Below are positions 36,478-49,200 of a stretch of 64,000 nucleotides of DNA, in pieces. Position 1 is the first letter of the stretch. Each line of letters starts with the position of its first letter. The stretch is from assembly GCF_039555335.1 (NCBI RefSeq), contig NC_092640.1:42151099-42215098 (forward strand), given 5' to 3'. Origin of the DNA: Amphiura filiformis (Eukaryota; Echinodermata; Ophiuroidea; Amphilepidida; Amphiuridae). The notes under the pieces were generated by a model. The model was not told the origin of the DNA. It saw only the letters and a program-made list of their open reading frames with translations, and did no database searches. The position numbers and the translations under genes are program-made.

Positions 36478-36897
36478 TTACTACCTGTGGCATGCACTCT
36501 TGTTTCAGTCAGTTATATACATGTACACAAGACCTTTCCAATTCGCGACCTATATCGCTGGCATAGATTCAGGCTATCTAAACACCTCTGTTTGTTGGGT
36601 ATCAAAGACCTATCACACCCAAAAGAATACAATTTGAGTGAAATTGTTCAAGTGATGTGTCAGCCAGTGAGCATGGTGAGAGTAAATAGTGGGGCACTGT
36701 TTAACATACAAATCCATTGCGTGAAGAGCTTTCAGACTGTCAGAGGAGAGAACATTTCCTTGCTCGTTTTGGAGATAGGAAGTAAGGTTGATCGTAGATT
36801 TGTTTTGTCATTTGTAAATATATCTGATATCGAGGAATTTGAATGGGTATTAAGGAGCGTGAAGAGTGGTTATAGAGAAATGCACTTGATAGCTTAA
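36478..36897 (+). CDS. Hypothetical 140-codon open frame
   Basis: Open from a start-like codon near 36475 to TAA at 36895-36897. The encoded sequence looks mildly protein-like: KHLCLLGIKDLSHP, LVLEIGSKVDRRFVLSFVN, then EEFEWVLRSVKSGY. No family is recognised. In unit 1 (14531-14950) the same DNA has non-triplet indels; in unit 3 the frame is open to the window edge. The substitutions between units do not favour synonymous sites. It may be a degraded exon or a chance frame. Confidence 0.2.
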   Translation, partial: LLPVACTLVSVSYIHVHKTFPIRDLYRWHRFRLSKHLCLLGIKDLSHPKEYNLSEIVQVMCQPVSMVRVNSGALFNIQIHCVKSFQTVRGENISLLVLEIGSKVDRRFVLSFVNISDIEEFEWVLRSVKSGYREMHLIA

Positions 36898-37045
36898 TGG
36901 TGCACAAGGCCATGTATCCTGTTCATTCATGGCAAATGCTGGGTTTTAACTGATGAGGAAATGCTTCCTCATTCGAAGGGGACATAAACCGTCGGCTGTA
37001 AGTACAAGGTCACACGTAGCTATCAGTTTTATTGAAAAGAGTATA

Positions 37046-37634
37046 TGTGACCGTCCACGGCGAATGAGCCGTAAATTCCTCCCCGGTCAATTTTGTTTTA
37101 TTTCGTGTTTAAAAAATAAACATCATAAACTTAAAATGGTATATCATTTGTCTTCAAACGATATCCAGAAGCGGGGTTATGGTTTGTTAAACTTTGCTCC
37201 GTCAACAAAATTATAGCTTTTTACGTTTTTACATGTGTCTCTTTTTCCACATTGCTGGCAATAAATATCAAACAGTAATAATTGGCGGTCATTTCAAATC
37301 ATCCCCAAGTCAACGAGGTTTAAGAAAGTTCTCTCATTGTTAATTGTTGGTTATGAATACCTGTACAAAATACAATGCCTGGTAACCCACCACTTGAAGA
37401 GGATTTAGCAAAAGCAAACAAAGACCAGAGCTATTAAAAGTTCTATAGCCATCTAAGGTAGAAGCTTATTATCCACTTCAACAATAGGATTATTGATTAG
37501 TTTTTGACTATCAAAATGAGACGGATGTCGGGCCAGCTTAAGTTACCGATGAATACGACCTGCGTACACATTTTACATCGCAACTCAGAATACAATTTAG
37601 GGAATTTACGGCTCATTTGTGCTGCCGGGTCACA
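37046..37634. mobile_element. TA-flanked TIR element (TGTGACC ends), unit 2 only
   Basis: Left end TGTGACCGTCCACGGCGAAT then GAGCCGTAAATTCC; right end is the complement of TGTGACCCGGCAGCACAAAT then GAGCCGTAAATTCC. TA flanks at 37044-37045 and 37635-37636. It interrupts a 119-bp repeat between GAGTA and TTATTATCC. 589 bp, no transposase frame. Confidence 0.72.
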
Positions 37635-37637
37635 TAT

Positions 37638-38100
37638 TATTATCCCCTGATGTGGAAACGAACCATGGAAGTGGTTCAGAGGGGACGTAAACCCGTCGGT
37701 TCTAAGTACAAGGTCATGCGTAGTTGTCAGTTTTATTATGAAGAGTAGATTATTATCCACGAACCATGGAAGTGCTTCCTCATTCGAAGGGGACGTAAAA
37801 CCGTTTGTTCTAAGTACAAGGTCAAGGGTAGCTATCAGTTTTATTGAGAAGAGTAGATTATTATCCCCTGATGAGGAAACGAACCATGGAAGTGCTTCCT
37901 CATTCGGAGGGGACGTAAAACCGTCGGTTCTAAGTACAAGGTCACGCGTAGCTGTGAGTTTTATTGAGAAGAGTAGATTATTATCCCCTGATGGGAAAAC
38001 GAACCACGGAAGTGCTTCCTCATTTGGAGGGGCCGTAAAACCGTCGGTTCTAAGTACAAAGAATCGCGTACCTGTCAATTACTTTTGAGAAAAGTAGATT
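37638..38100. repeat. 119-bp tandem repeat, about four copies
   Basis: Starts at ~37638, ~37751, ~37861 and ~37981, each with TTATCC(CCTGATG), GAACCATGGAAGTG, GGGGACGTAAAACCGTC and AGTACAAGGTCACGC. Period 113-120 bp. The 193-codon minus-strand frame across it is a by-product of a repeat unit without stops. Unit 1 has only two scattered copies. Confidence 0.9.
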
Positions 38101-38640
38101 AATATCACCTGACTTTCACAATTTGTCCCAGTGCTTTTTGGGTATTCGTGATCTTGCTAAACATATACGAAATATGTCGAACAAATATATACAATTACAT
38201 TATTTTTGCAAAGTGTAACCAACAATCTCTATGTCTCATATTTATTTTGCTGCGATACCATCGGCTTACTGGCTGCTTTTGTTTTAATCAAAATTGTTGC
38301 ATTTATTCACATTATCTGGTTTTCCAGCTGACATGAATATTTAAGCTAGATTTTAAACTACTTTGCGTTTCTTTTAGCATGGTATATCTCTGCAGATGCA
38401 TTATGTTGTTTTGCATGTATACCTGTAACTTAAATGTATGCTATGATCAGATTAGCAATATAAATTTGCATATTATGGTAATAATTATGTAGATGATATC
38501 TTATCCAGATTTGATCAGTTTCGATGCACGTATTCTCTGTATTTGATTTTACAATTGCAATACTTTTATACATAATTATACAAAATATACTTCAGCTTTT
38601 TTTCTATTACAGCATTTTTAAATGAACTACTGTTTTCATC

Positions 38641-39140
38641 ACACTACATTGCATTGGCTAACATTGCATTACATTGCATTACATTGTATTGCATTGCATA
38701 CCTTGCCTTGATTGCATTGCATTGCATTGCATTGCATTGCATTGCATTGCATTGCATTGCATTGCATTGCATTACATTGTATTGCATTGCATTGCATTAC
38801 ATTGCGATGCATTGCATTGTATTGTATTGTATTGTATTGTATTGTATTGTATTGTATTGTATTCTATTGTATTCTATTGTATTGCACCGTACTTGCATTG
38901 CATATACATTGTATTCATTTGCATGCATTGCATTGTATTGTATTGTATGGCATGTCATGGCATCGCATGGCATGGCATTGCATTACATTGCATTACATTA
39001 CATTAAACTACATTACATTACATTACATTACATTGGATGGCATTGCATTGTATTGCACTACAATACTTATCATTACATTCCATTGCATTTGCGTTGCATT
39101 GCTTTACATTACAATATATTACACTACATTTCATCACATA
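38641..39140. repeat. Pentanucleotide satellite, unit 2 copy
   Basis: TTGCA and TTGTA blocks as in unit 1, with only a short TTACA part. Frames across it are artefacts. Confidence 0.95.
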
Positions 39141-42100
39141 CAATACAAATCATTATTTATTACAATAAACTGCCCTACACTACACGTCATCTTATTCGCC
39201 TCACCCTTCTTCTTCTCCGCCTTCACTGCCTCCTCCTCCTCTCATTCTGCTCGGATGGCTTTGAAGCTCGGATAGCAAAAGAATGTGCTGTTTGTTGTTG
39301 TTTTTGTTGATTTGTGAGCAGGTGTACATGTGAAGTAACTCTAGTTAACATTGATTTATGTTATATCCACCGGTAAGCCCATTTCCTCGTGCAATGTATG
39401 TCACTACTTTATAGTTCCTTGCGAAAGCGAAAAACACTAAACAGGAAAGTCAAACTTGCGTGCAATGTAATTTTACCACACCCCGCAAACCCTGTTTGTC
39501 AAATTTCAAGATTTGTCTCGATTAACATCAGCATATTGACTCCTGACAGCATGGGAATGTTTTTACTGATATGCATCTTCTTTTGTTTGTTGCTTACTTC
39601 GTTTGTTTGCTCACGTTGTTTACTTCCTTTGCTTTACCACCTCTCTGTTTGTCACGTGAAGCATGCCAAACAAATTGTAGATTTTAAAAGGTTACAAAAA
39701 AGTTGAATTCAAAAGAGTTCTTTGCATGCAGTGCAAGTATCGCCTGTGAAAAGTGATGGAATCGTGGACACTGGATTCTAACTATGAAATTAATGTGATA
39801 GTCAGAAACATTTGCTTTTAACTAGATCATAAATATCGAAACATGATACGTTGGTTATGTGTAAATTAAGCCGACCACCTATATTTGATGTTAAGGTACC
39901 GTTAAGAACTCAGTGACTTTTAAAGTATTGGGCTAACTGGGCTTTAGAAAACACAGATATCTAGACAAGTTCCAGGGAATTATAAAATAGCACTTGAATG
40001 GCCGTTTTGATCATATAATATGGATCCAAATATAAAAAAGATAATTCTTATTTGGTTACTTTTTGGTTTCACTGAAGAGAGCCATAAAATTTAAATAAAT
40101 TATTTTGCTAATTAATATCCTATCGAAGGTCCACCTAACGTTCTTACTCTCTAAATTCCAAAGAGTGAAAAAGTCAATCCTCCTCGGAGTGACTCTTCGG
40201 GTCAATCGAAAAGATTGACATTTAAATTTACCAAGAGTGAAAATCACATATTTTCCTCCATACGAGTAAAATTTTCACTCTGCAAAGAGTGAAATTTCAG
40301 TCTTTTTAGAGTGAAATTTTCAATCTTTTCACAGAGTGTTCCCTCAGCACAATCTCTCTCGATTGAAGATGATAATAATGATGATGATGTTGTTGTTGCT
40401 ATTGTTGTTGCTGTTGTTCACGATTATGTTGATATGATGATGATGATGTTACTGTTCTTATGTTCATATTTTTCTTATTGCTGCTAATAAATTTAAATTC
40501 AATTCGTTTATAAAGAACAAAATACAGAAACGGCTGAAACGCGGCCTTAAGAGTTTAAAAGTTTACACCAAAGAATGTAAATACCACATTAATGTCATGT
40601 TCTATGTTAAGCATGAAGTACTCTAAGTTAAAATTATATACGACATGCTCTCAAAGCGAATGCCGATCACCGTCACGAGAACATACTTAACAATAAAGTT
40701 AAGCATATTGATGTCCATAGCATTTACTTTAGATTTCAATTACACCGTCATACCTCTCCGAACATGATCGGTACACTATTTTAGTGTCGAGCAGAATTAA
40801 AAATCGGTAATGTGTGCTTGTTGTAAATATTTGTAGCAATTTTATTTAACATAGCATTTAAATAAGAAATAATACAGTATTTACTTTAAAAACAGAGGCA
40901 GATTCCAACCATAGCTCAACATACCATAATGTCGAACGTGTTGGTGCTACATCATTAAATAGTGCATATAATATTTACATGCCTTTCATATATCGGTTAG
41001 GAGAATGTCGGGATTATGTTCGCGGTTAACGGTTTTAAAAGCTTACTGCGACAGAATCTTAAAGGGGCATTGTGAGATTTTATAAAACGTACTCCCTCTA
41101 TTTTGTATGAAATGGAAGCTTAAGCTGTCGTCTTTTTTGTTTAATTTCGTGTTTTTGTTCCGGATCCGGAGCTAAATTCCGCAACCTACGTATAGCGCTA
41201 AGCACAAGATAAGAGTAACGCAGCGCTCACTAAATGTCTTTACTTTTATTTTTTCCATAGACTTTTTTCCTGTAAATTACCACTGGGATGGTTTTTAGGG
41301 ATCCTATTCATCAAAATAAAGCGAAATTTTCTCATCTGATTTGCCCTTGAAATCTCCCAGAGCCACTTTAAAAGCAATACTCGTGGGAACTATTATGAAA
41401 GTTTTTCATGGAAATGCTATTAGAGGTTCATAAGGTTTTTCTTTTTTGGCGCAATAAGTGGGTTAATTACAAATTAATTAAACTTGAAAAAGTGATTCTG
41501 CTCGCACGTGTGTTCTATAATTTAAGACATGGTCTAAGATTTCGAATGGGACGAATAATGAATTTGACAAGCTTTTGCATTTGTTATATTTGCATAGAGA
41601 AGTCATAAGAATTTGTATAAGAATACCTAAGAAAACAATTCACAGAATTAACACAGTGATGGCTGCATTGGAGCAAATAATTAAGAGAGGTTAATAGAAA
41701 ACAATATGCTACTTAACATGCAAACTTAATCTAAATCTAAATCTAAACATAAATGGCCTACGATGAAAATACAAATATTTTTACGTCAATGCAGATTGAA
41801 CTTTACATTACATATTACATAGTGAAGTACAGTCTAGTACAGATCTAGTACAGATGATGGGAGGTTATTCCAATCGAATATAGTATTTGAAAAGAAACTA
41901 TTAGTACACATTTGATGATACTCTCATGGACCGGAACTTCAGAGGATGATACTGTATAGTGCAGTACTTGTGACGATTTGCTTGTGAATATAATAAATTA
42001 TTTTCACGTAGGGTTTTTACGTATATTCACCCATTTTGCTTTTATTTTGTAGGTAAAAGTAGAACATATTGTACAACTGTAAAAAGACAATAACTGTTGC

Positions 42101-42803
42101 TCCTCAAAGTCTTTAATTAACAGTAATGGCTCCTTGTAAGCGTAGAATATTGCTCATAGGTTCACCTTTCAAACGTTTGTTTTGAATTAAAATATCGTGT
42201 TGTTTTTCAAACCTTCGTTTTTTATGAAACAATGTTACAAATTCAACAAAAATGTCAGTTTGACAAACGTCCCCTTAAGCATACTGTAAATACAGCTTGC
42301 AACCCTTGGCTAGTTCTGCAGTGCGTTGCTGAGCGGTGCTTTACAAGTTCATCTATATTTAAGTTGACTGGTTGAGCAGTTCTAGGGCAATTTAGCAAGC
42401 CTGTCATGTCACATTGTACTGATGAGGCTATGATCATGAATTTCACAGTCACGCATTTTAGTAATATCTTTTCCGCCTTTACAGAAAACCGCACTTTAGA
42501 TGACAGTTATATAATTATTGCTGAAGTTTCAATATTTACGCTTGCAACACGAGATGAACTGGGTGAAAAGATTGATTCACTCCTTTTTGACAGCTTATTC
42601 AATCTTTTGATTCGGAAAATGATTGAACATCAATCTATATAAATTTACAATGCAGTAAGATCGAATATCTTATCTTTTATCCCATTTGGTGTAAAGTTGT
42701 ACGTTCGGAATTTGATGATATTTTTGTTTAGTTTCATAGTCATCACTAATTTAATTTTAAACGAGCTTTAAGAATCAGTGGCACCGGAACTCGAGAACCA
42801 CTC
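39141..42803. other. Non-coding unit DNA with one private hairpin-rich insert
   Basis: Aligned with unit 1 17050-20814. The insert at ~40133-40365 is listed separately. No gene seen. Confidence 0.5.
40133..40365. mobile_element. Repeat insert rich in AGAGTGAAA / TTTCACTCT
   Basis: Unit 1 passes directly from TATCGAAGGTCACC to the GATGATGAT tract (18060-18100); unit 2 has about 230 bp more, made of alternating direct and inverted AAAGAGTGAAA and TTTCACTCT words. The ends are not crisp. Likely a small foldback element. Confidence 0.5.
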
Positions 42804-43119
42804 CAGGTGAAATTCTTACTGTTTAAGGTAAAATTCATTATCGCAAGGTAAAATTCATAATTAAAGGTAAACTTCGTAATTTTAAGGAAGATTAATAACT
42901 TCAAGGTAAACTTCATAATGTTAAGGTAAACTTCATAATTTTAAGGTAAAATCAATAATTTCAATGTAAAAATCACAATTTAAGATGAAATTCATAATCT
43001 TAAGGCGAAATTCATAATCTTAAGGTAACATTCACAATTTTAAGGTAACATTCATAATTATAAGGTAAATTAATAATTTTTAAGGTAAAATTAATAATTT
43101 TAAGGTAAAATTCATAATT
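42804..43119. repeat. 17-18-bp tandem repeat, unit 2 (uninterrupted)
   Basis: Same monomer as 20815-21440, with TTAA at 43020-43023 as the empty site of the unit 1 piggyBac-type insertion. Confidence 0.88.
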
Positions 43120-44205
43120 GAATCAGCTGTGTTCATTGAAATGAGACCATTGTACTGTATTTGACATCCACAGTAATTCATCTGGGAACCTAGTCAGACT
43201 AGTATAGGACCTGTTTTTAGTCAATCATGATAGACCATCAGCGCAATCTCTGATCGCGCAAACAGGGTGAACCACGAAAGTCCACGAAACCACGTCGCTC
43301 GAAAAGGGGTTCTATTCGCGGACTTTCTCGGTTCGACTTTTATGCACGATCAGATATTGAGTTGATGTCCTGTGATTAAATAAAAAACTAGTCCTACTGG
43401 TCGGACTAACGTAACTTGGATAACTTTTTCATCCAAAAAGATAAAAAATAGACTTGTGGGTTAAACGGTTACGTCTTGATATGAACATAACTTCATGCCA
43501 CATCTCTGCCAACAATTTATGCACTGATATAATCGTTCACACTTCAAATTAACATGACGGTAGAAACAGTTTAGGGCAATTTGACAAGAGCTGCCATTGA
43601 CATTGGCTTTTAATGATGTAGCTAATGTACGTGGATTTATCATTCAAACTTTACATGTAGCCTATATAAAATCTTAATTATCATGATATAAAAAAAGTTT
43701 AAGGCAATTTGATAAGAGGTACAGCTAGGTGTCACTGACATCGACTTAAGAATAATGTAGAGCTATATAATGTACATGGTATTTGACATTCAAAATTTAC
43801 ATCTACAACTTTCTTGCTATATTAAAGATCTCGTTAAAGCGGTGGGATGGCAGGAACCATATTTGTCCAATTCTAGCCATTTATATATAAAAACTGCAGT
43901 GTCCTTTTTGATATAGGAAGCCAATAATAATATTTCTAACTTGCTGTTCTTGAGTTAAGGCCAATAAAATATTAACGAAGGTTATAGACGTTCCCCCTCT
44001 CGAGAAAATCTATATGGGGCGGAAATGACACTCCATTCAAGCCTTCGGATCTCCTTTATATAATCCATACCATTTCGCTTGTGTGGCAGCTTTATTTGTC
44101 TGAATATTATTATTTACTTATTTATTTACAAATTTCAAAGTATAGATCTCTGGAAAGGCAGCCGTTGCTCTGAGAAAGGCAGTCGTTACTCTGAGTTTCA
44201 TACTG

Positions 44206-44207
44206 TT

Positions 44208-44282
<75 letters not shown>

Positions 44283-44408
44283 TGCAAGAAGTATTGTTAT
44301 TATGTGTGGACTTTTTACACAGTCTGATGATTGCCAGCAGTTTGCTGGCATGAAACTATCAGTAGCTAGAATGTAAATTACAAATCTGCCTTTTGGACAA
44401 TACTATAT

Positions 44409-44483
<75 letters not shown>

Positions 44484-44488
44484 TTTGT

Positions 44489-44535
<47 letters not shown>

Positions 44536-44538
44536 TTT
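44206..44538. repeat. Two (TTTA)n runs, unit 2
   Basis: Runs at 44206-44282 and 44406-44538 around a 120-bp unrelated segment. Poly Tyr-Leu-Phe-Ile frames are artefacts. Confidence 0.95.
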
Positions 44539-44934
44539 TGAGAAAAATACGTACAAAGTAAAAGGAAATATCCTATCATAAGATTACAATCATTTTATCC
44601 TGTGCGGTAAGTCGACCTATAACTGAAGTAAGTGTACGTGTAAAAAGCGTTAAAAAATCTACCGTCTTAAAATAGTTGCTGGTTGTTGAGTAATTTTATC
44701 GCCCCTCGCTTCGCGACTATCACGTACAAGACGGTTTGAATGACAGGTATCTATAGCATTATTTTATCGCTTTGGGCCAAGAAAGTTAAATCTGAACCAG
44801 AACTGAAGATGTATAGCCTGTACAAGTTCATTATACCATTTTCAAATCAATGAGGGTGTCCACACTATATATTCCAGGTTCGCATTGGTCCACATTAAGT
44901 CACTTTTTGTATATTATGTTCTCCACAGCATTTT

Positions 44935-46239
44935 CGCCAGCCCATAGGGCTGGTACCTAATTCTGAGATGGGGTTTGTGTACACTAAAGATTAGCTAAGA
45001 TTATAGCCTTCTTCTATTGGTATGAATTATTTTTTTACTTCTCGTGGTGGAAATGTTTTTGATGTCTGCTAATTCGATTTGCAAGGAAAAGAAAGTATGT
45101 TTTGCCGTTTCAACGAACGAAAACGATTGAGTATTGCCAAAGTTATGTTTGAATTAATTATGACTTAAAAGTTATCATAGGTTAGGCCTACACATATAAA
45201 CATAAACTTGTTCAGCAATCAGCATATCAAAAAAATGACATGGTCAAAGCGGGGGAATGGTCACGAGGTCATATCAGTGGACTACTGAGCATAGCATGAT
45301 GTTTGGTTGCCTGTGTGTGAGTGCATAATTGATATGTTGATAACAGATCTAATAATGTTGTAGAATCAAAATCTTCATTATATGGACCACATTGAAGTCA
45401 AAGTAATTATCTATCCTATCCTGTATCGTTTTATGGATAAAATTGACTCAAAATGTTATTGATGATATTATTGCTATCTTTAACATCAGTTTTGTCTTTT
45501 CAACAGGAAAAATCCGATTGAAAATAAAGTTTTAGGGCTAGCTATAATATTGAACAATATATCCCATATTTTGACATGCACTTGTAGAAAATAAATAAAT
45601 TATTGTCTTACTTTATAAATTATAAATACTGTAAAATGACACATAACTAAAGTGAGGCCAATTTCTATCTTTTTATTTGATTCATAAAATTACATTCAAC
45701 AAAATGATTGAAGACTGAGAAAACACACAATGCAGACTATTACAGAATGGAGTAGGTAAGATGCCATGTCCATAGCTTTGCAGGAGTTTCGGACTAACAA
45801 TCAACACATTCAAAAAAATACAGTTTAAAAGTGAAGATTGTAGTGAATGATCAGTCCTTTATCATGTGTTTGCCACTATCTACTTTATAGTAAACTATAC
45901 ATTGCGAAATAATATAAAATTATTTTAAAATAAAATGTGCATGTAAGTTGAGTTAACATAGTGTATTTCTTGATTTTAATAATAAGCATGGGTAAAAAGC
46001 AGTAAAGACAAAAATACAGAACAATTTGGAGTAATGAATTAAAGAGTTGACAGGAGTTATAGGAGTTAATGTTTTTTGCTGTTTCAGTGTGCATGTTCTC
46101 ACCATTGATGGTTTGGTGAACTGTCATGTAACATGGATGTAAGCGTGATCCTACAAAATGCCTTTCACGGTGACCCAAACTATTTACAAGACCTCTTCTG
46201 CATTGAGGCTGGCCTTCCCTTTTAAAGGGAATTTTTATT
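44935..46239 (+). mobile_element. Second Helentron-like element, unit 2 only
   Basis: Unit 1 (~22980) reads CATCATTTTATTGATTCGTCC; unit 2 is split after CATTTT by 1.3 kb. The insert begins CGCCAGCC, part of a short palindrome CCAGCCC-ATA-GGGCTGG (44937-44953). Near the right end GGCTGG (46207-46212) is followed by a stem-loop TTCCCTTT-T-AAAGGGAA (46215-46231) and TTTTTATT. This is the same layout as at 3024-5731, and both contain an AAATAAAGTTTTAGG segment (4318ff, 45523ff). No Rep/helicase frame. Confidence 0.6.
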
Positions 46240-49200
46240 ATGCGATTTGTCCAAAAGTTGTGACCAAATCATGCTAACCGTTTGCTCGAAAATAAGTGAC
46301 AAATTTGAAACTTGCAGATTGCGTGAAATTGCGCGCAAAAGCAAAATCATAATTGCACAAAAAAAATGAAAATTGCGCAAAGCGAAAAACCCTCCAATTT
46401 AAAGGATTTGCGTGGAAAATAGTACACATACATCGCAAATATTACACAAAAGTTCATAATGGTCACTGAAAGAGGAATGCCTTAACATTAAGGTGTCTTA
46501 ATATTCATAACAATTTGACGTAAGTAGATTAGTGTTTGAACAAGCGAGACTACCAATATTTCGCCAGTGAAATTTGAAAAAAAAAATTGAATTCTTGATT
46601 TATCGTTCACAAGGAATACCGGTATTTTTTTTGCATTTAGGTTTAAATTCAGTGAAGATTTCTATGTAGCATAATATTGATGCAGATTAAAAGGCTCCAT
46701 GTGAACGGTCCAATGTGTGTCATCCAATTACGTTGTTTCTAACCTCTTAAATGACATGGTGTGAACTATACCGCGGTGTAATTGGAGAATTCATTTTTTT
46801 GGTCTCCGATTCAAAACATCCATGTTCAATTTATTGTAATGTGCCAGTCTAGAATGAGCGGAAGTAATGGATCCCAAAATGCAACGCATAACTGTTTCAA
46901 ACAGCTACAATCACTTTTCAAAAATATATTCAATTTATTCAAATTATGGAAGTACGAGACAATCTTGTCCTTCCCGCATGTAGCAGTTATAGGTCGCGCG
47001 TACCAGATAGGTCATTTGCCCAAATTTTGGCCCCGTAAGGAAACCTATGCCAAATACCCTCGAGATCCATACCGAGGAGGGAGCGGAGAGGAGCGCCAAA
47101 GGCGCGACAGCGACTAAGCGGCGACTAAGCGCCAACACAGTTTTACACACCTATATTCTAGCTCACACAGCGCGTTACATAGGCAGTACTACCGCGACCG
47201 TGTTGATTTTGTGAGTTTCCTCGGGTTTATAGTCTTTGCCAAAGGGCCTTCGCGATCCATACCGAGGGGGCGAGATAGCGAGGCGCAAAAGTTTACTCTA
47301 GGCCGTATACTGGTATAATAAAATCATCATGTTTTAGTTCCCGTTCGAAGGGTTTCGTTTTCATGAATTGATGCGTGAGGGATGTGCGTGTTTTTTTCAA
47401 TGTAAAATTATAGTAGTTTTCAGTGAGTGCTCGGGAAAAAGAAGGGGTTTTGTGAGATTCTGATTATAAACCGGCCTAGAGTACCTCAAAACTTGATAAT
47501 TCCAGAAATTAAGGCGGAAGGAGACGAGAACAAAAACCTACATTTTATATGGCCTGTAGTGCTATAGTACAATATACCGTGGGCATCGCTTCCCCGAGCA
47601 TTGGAACCAAACAAGACACACGCGTTCCCTGGGAGCGTTTATGGGATATCAGCCATTCAAAAGCATAAAAGGAAAACTGCGAATATAATTCTCGCAATGA
47701 ATCTCGGGAAATCAACACAACTAAGAGCTTGGCCATGTTAAAAGGGGTTTCCCCTAAATATAATTGATCGGGAATTCGGTAACGTTTTATCGACATACTA
47801 TCTTTCTGTTGTTGTTATGGTCAGGCTACAGACGTCCCAAGATACGATGCTTGATTCATCGTATTCAGACAAATATAATTAGCTTGCATAGTGACACTAG
47901 GTTTCGGTGATATTTGGTAACTCTATTTATTCATTACGGCGCATGCTCATATCAATGACGGGTTGTGCAATAATTATCTGTTACGATAATCGCCATCGTC
48001 ACCTCATTTGCATAAGGGTTAGGGTTAGGTTCACTAGAATTAGGATAATCTGCATCGGGTTGCCGACCGCTATATATTTTGAAGTTGCTTCGAAGGGAAG
48101 TTTTGTGCGCCGGTCCACAGACTCTATAGAAAAGGATTTTAGATTCTTTCTAAAGTCTGTGGTGCGTCAGAATATACGTTATACGCTGCATGATCACAAT
48201 GCAATTCTAATGATCAATGATTTAATTTCATTTAATTTCAGACAAATGAATATAGCATATCCAATATATTTTTAGGGAATTTAGGTGTTACGTACACATA
48301 AAATGTATGGATAGAGCTATATATTTGCGGCAAGCAACAAATTCTTCAAATGAATACAATATGAATTACAGTTGAGTGAAATGATGAGTGGGGCTAACAT
48401 TATGAAGGAGGCACCTGCTCCTGGCGCTGATGTGGGAGAAGCGTTGAAGCGAGCACATTTCTAAGCATTGCCTTTGCGGATGTTGTGATAATAGGAAAAT
48501 GGGGAAAATTTTAAATTAAAATGTCTTTGCAACGCTGTAAGTTTATTTTCAATCGAAATAAAAGAGCCACATTTTCTACATTATTAACTTTTTACTATAG
48601 CTTGTGGATATGAGGATCATAACCTCGGAAAGGCAATTTTGTAACCTATATGATAAACATTATAAAACGGAAGAAACGTGGTACATCTTATTTTAAAATG
48701 TCAATAACCCAACTTGTAATGTGTCAACCGTGCCAATTACCTGAAGATGTGTAAGATGCGATACATGAAAATTCACATTATAAGAATTTCAAAAGGAACC
48801 TTACGAGTTTCCGAGAACAACAGGTAATGCACCCGGTATTACGTTTCACACTTTGTTTGGAGACATTTGGTACAAACTGTGTGCAAACAGTAGTACTAGG
48901 AAATGACATGATTTAACATCGCTATAACTTAAATAATTATTATTCTTATACACATCGAATCTTTCTGCATGACACTCCTGGATGTGGTAAATCAACATTC
49001 AACTTAATTTGTTTGTGTGTGTACAATTTCAAGAAAAATAACATTCCAACTTGTTCAAAGAATCAACATTCATATTGGTAGATCACCTGCGTTTAAAGGT
49101 TGCATAATTATGATAAGAAATTAATTGTATTACACATAATCGTCTTTTTTGACGTTCTATTGATAATGAAATCTGTCATTGGGTATGCACTTTTGTTTCA

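Noticed and set aside
37497-38088. 193-codon minus-strand and 116-codon plus-strand frames with repeated segments
   Set aside because: They follow the 119-bp tandem repeat; period 120 keeps frame, no homology, and no intact counterpart in unit 1.
44079-44581. Leu-Phe-Ile-Tyr repeat frames resembling membrane proteins
   Set aside because: Simple translation of (TTTA)n microsatellites.
48977-48997. P-loop-like PGCGKST in unit 2
   Set aside because: Not conserved in unit 1 at the matching site, and no donor follows in phase.
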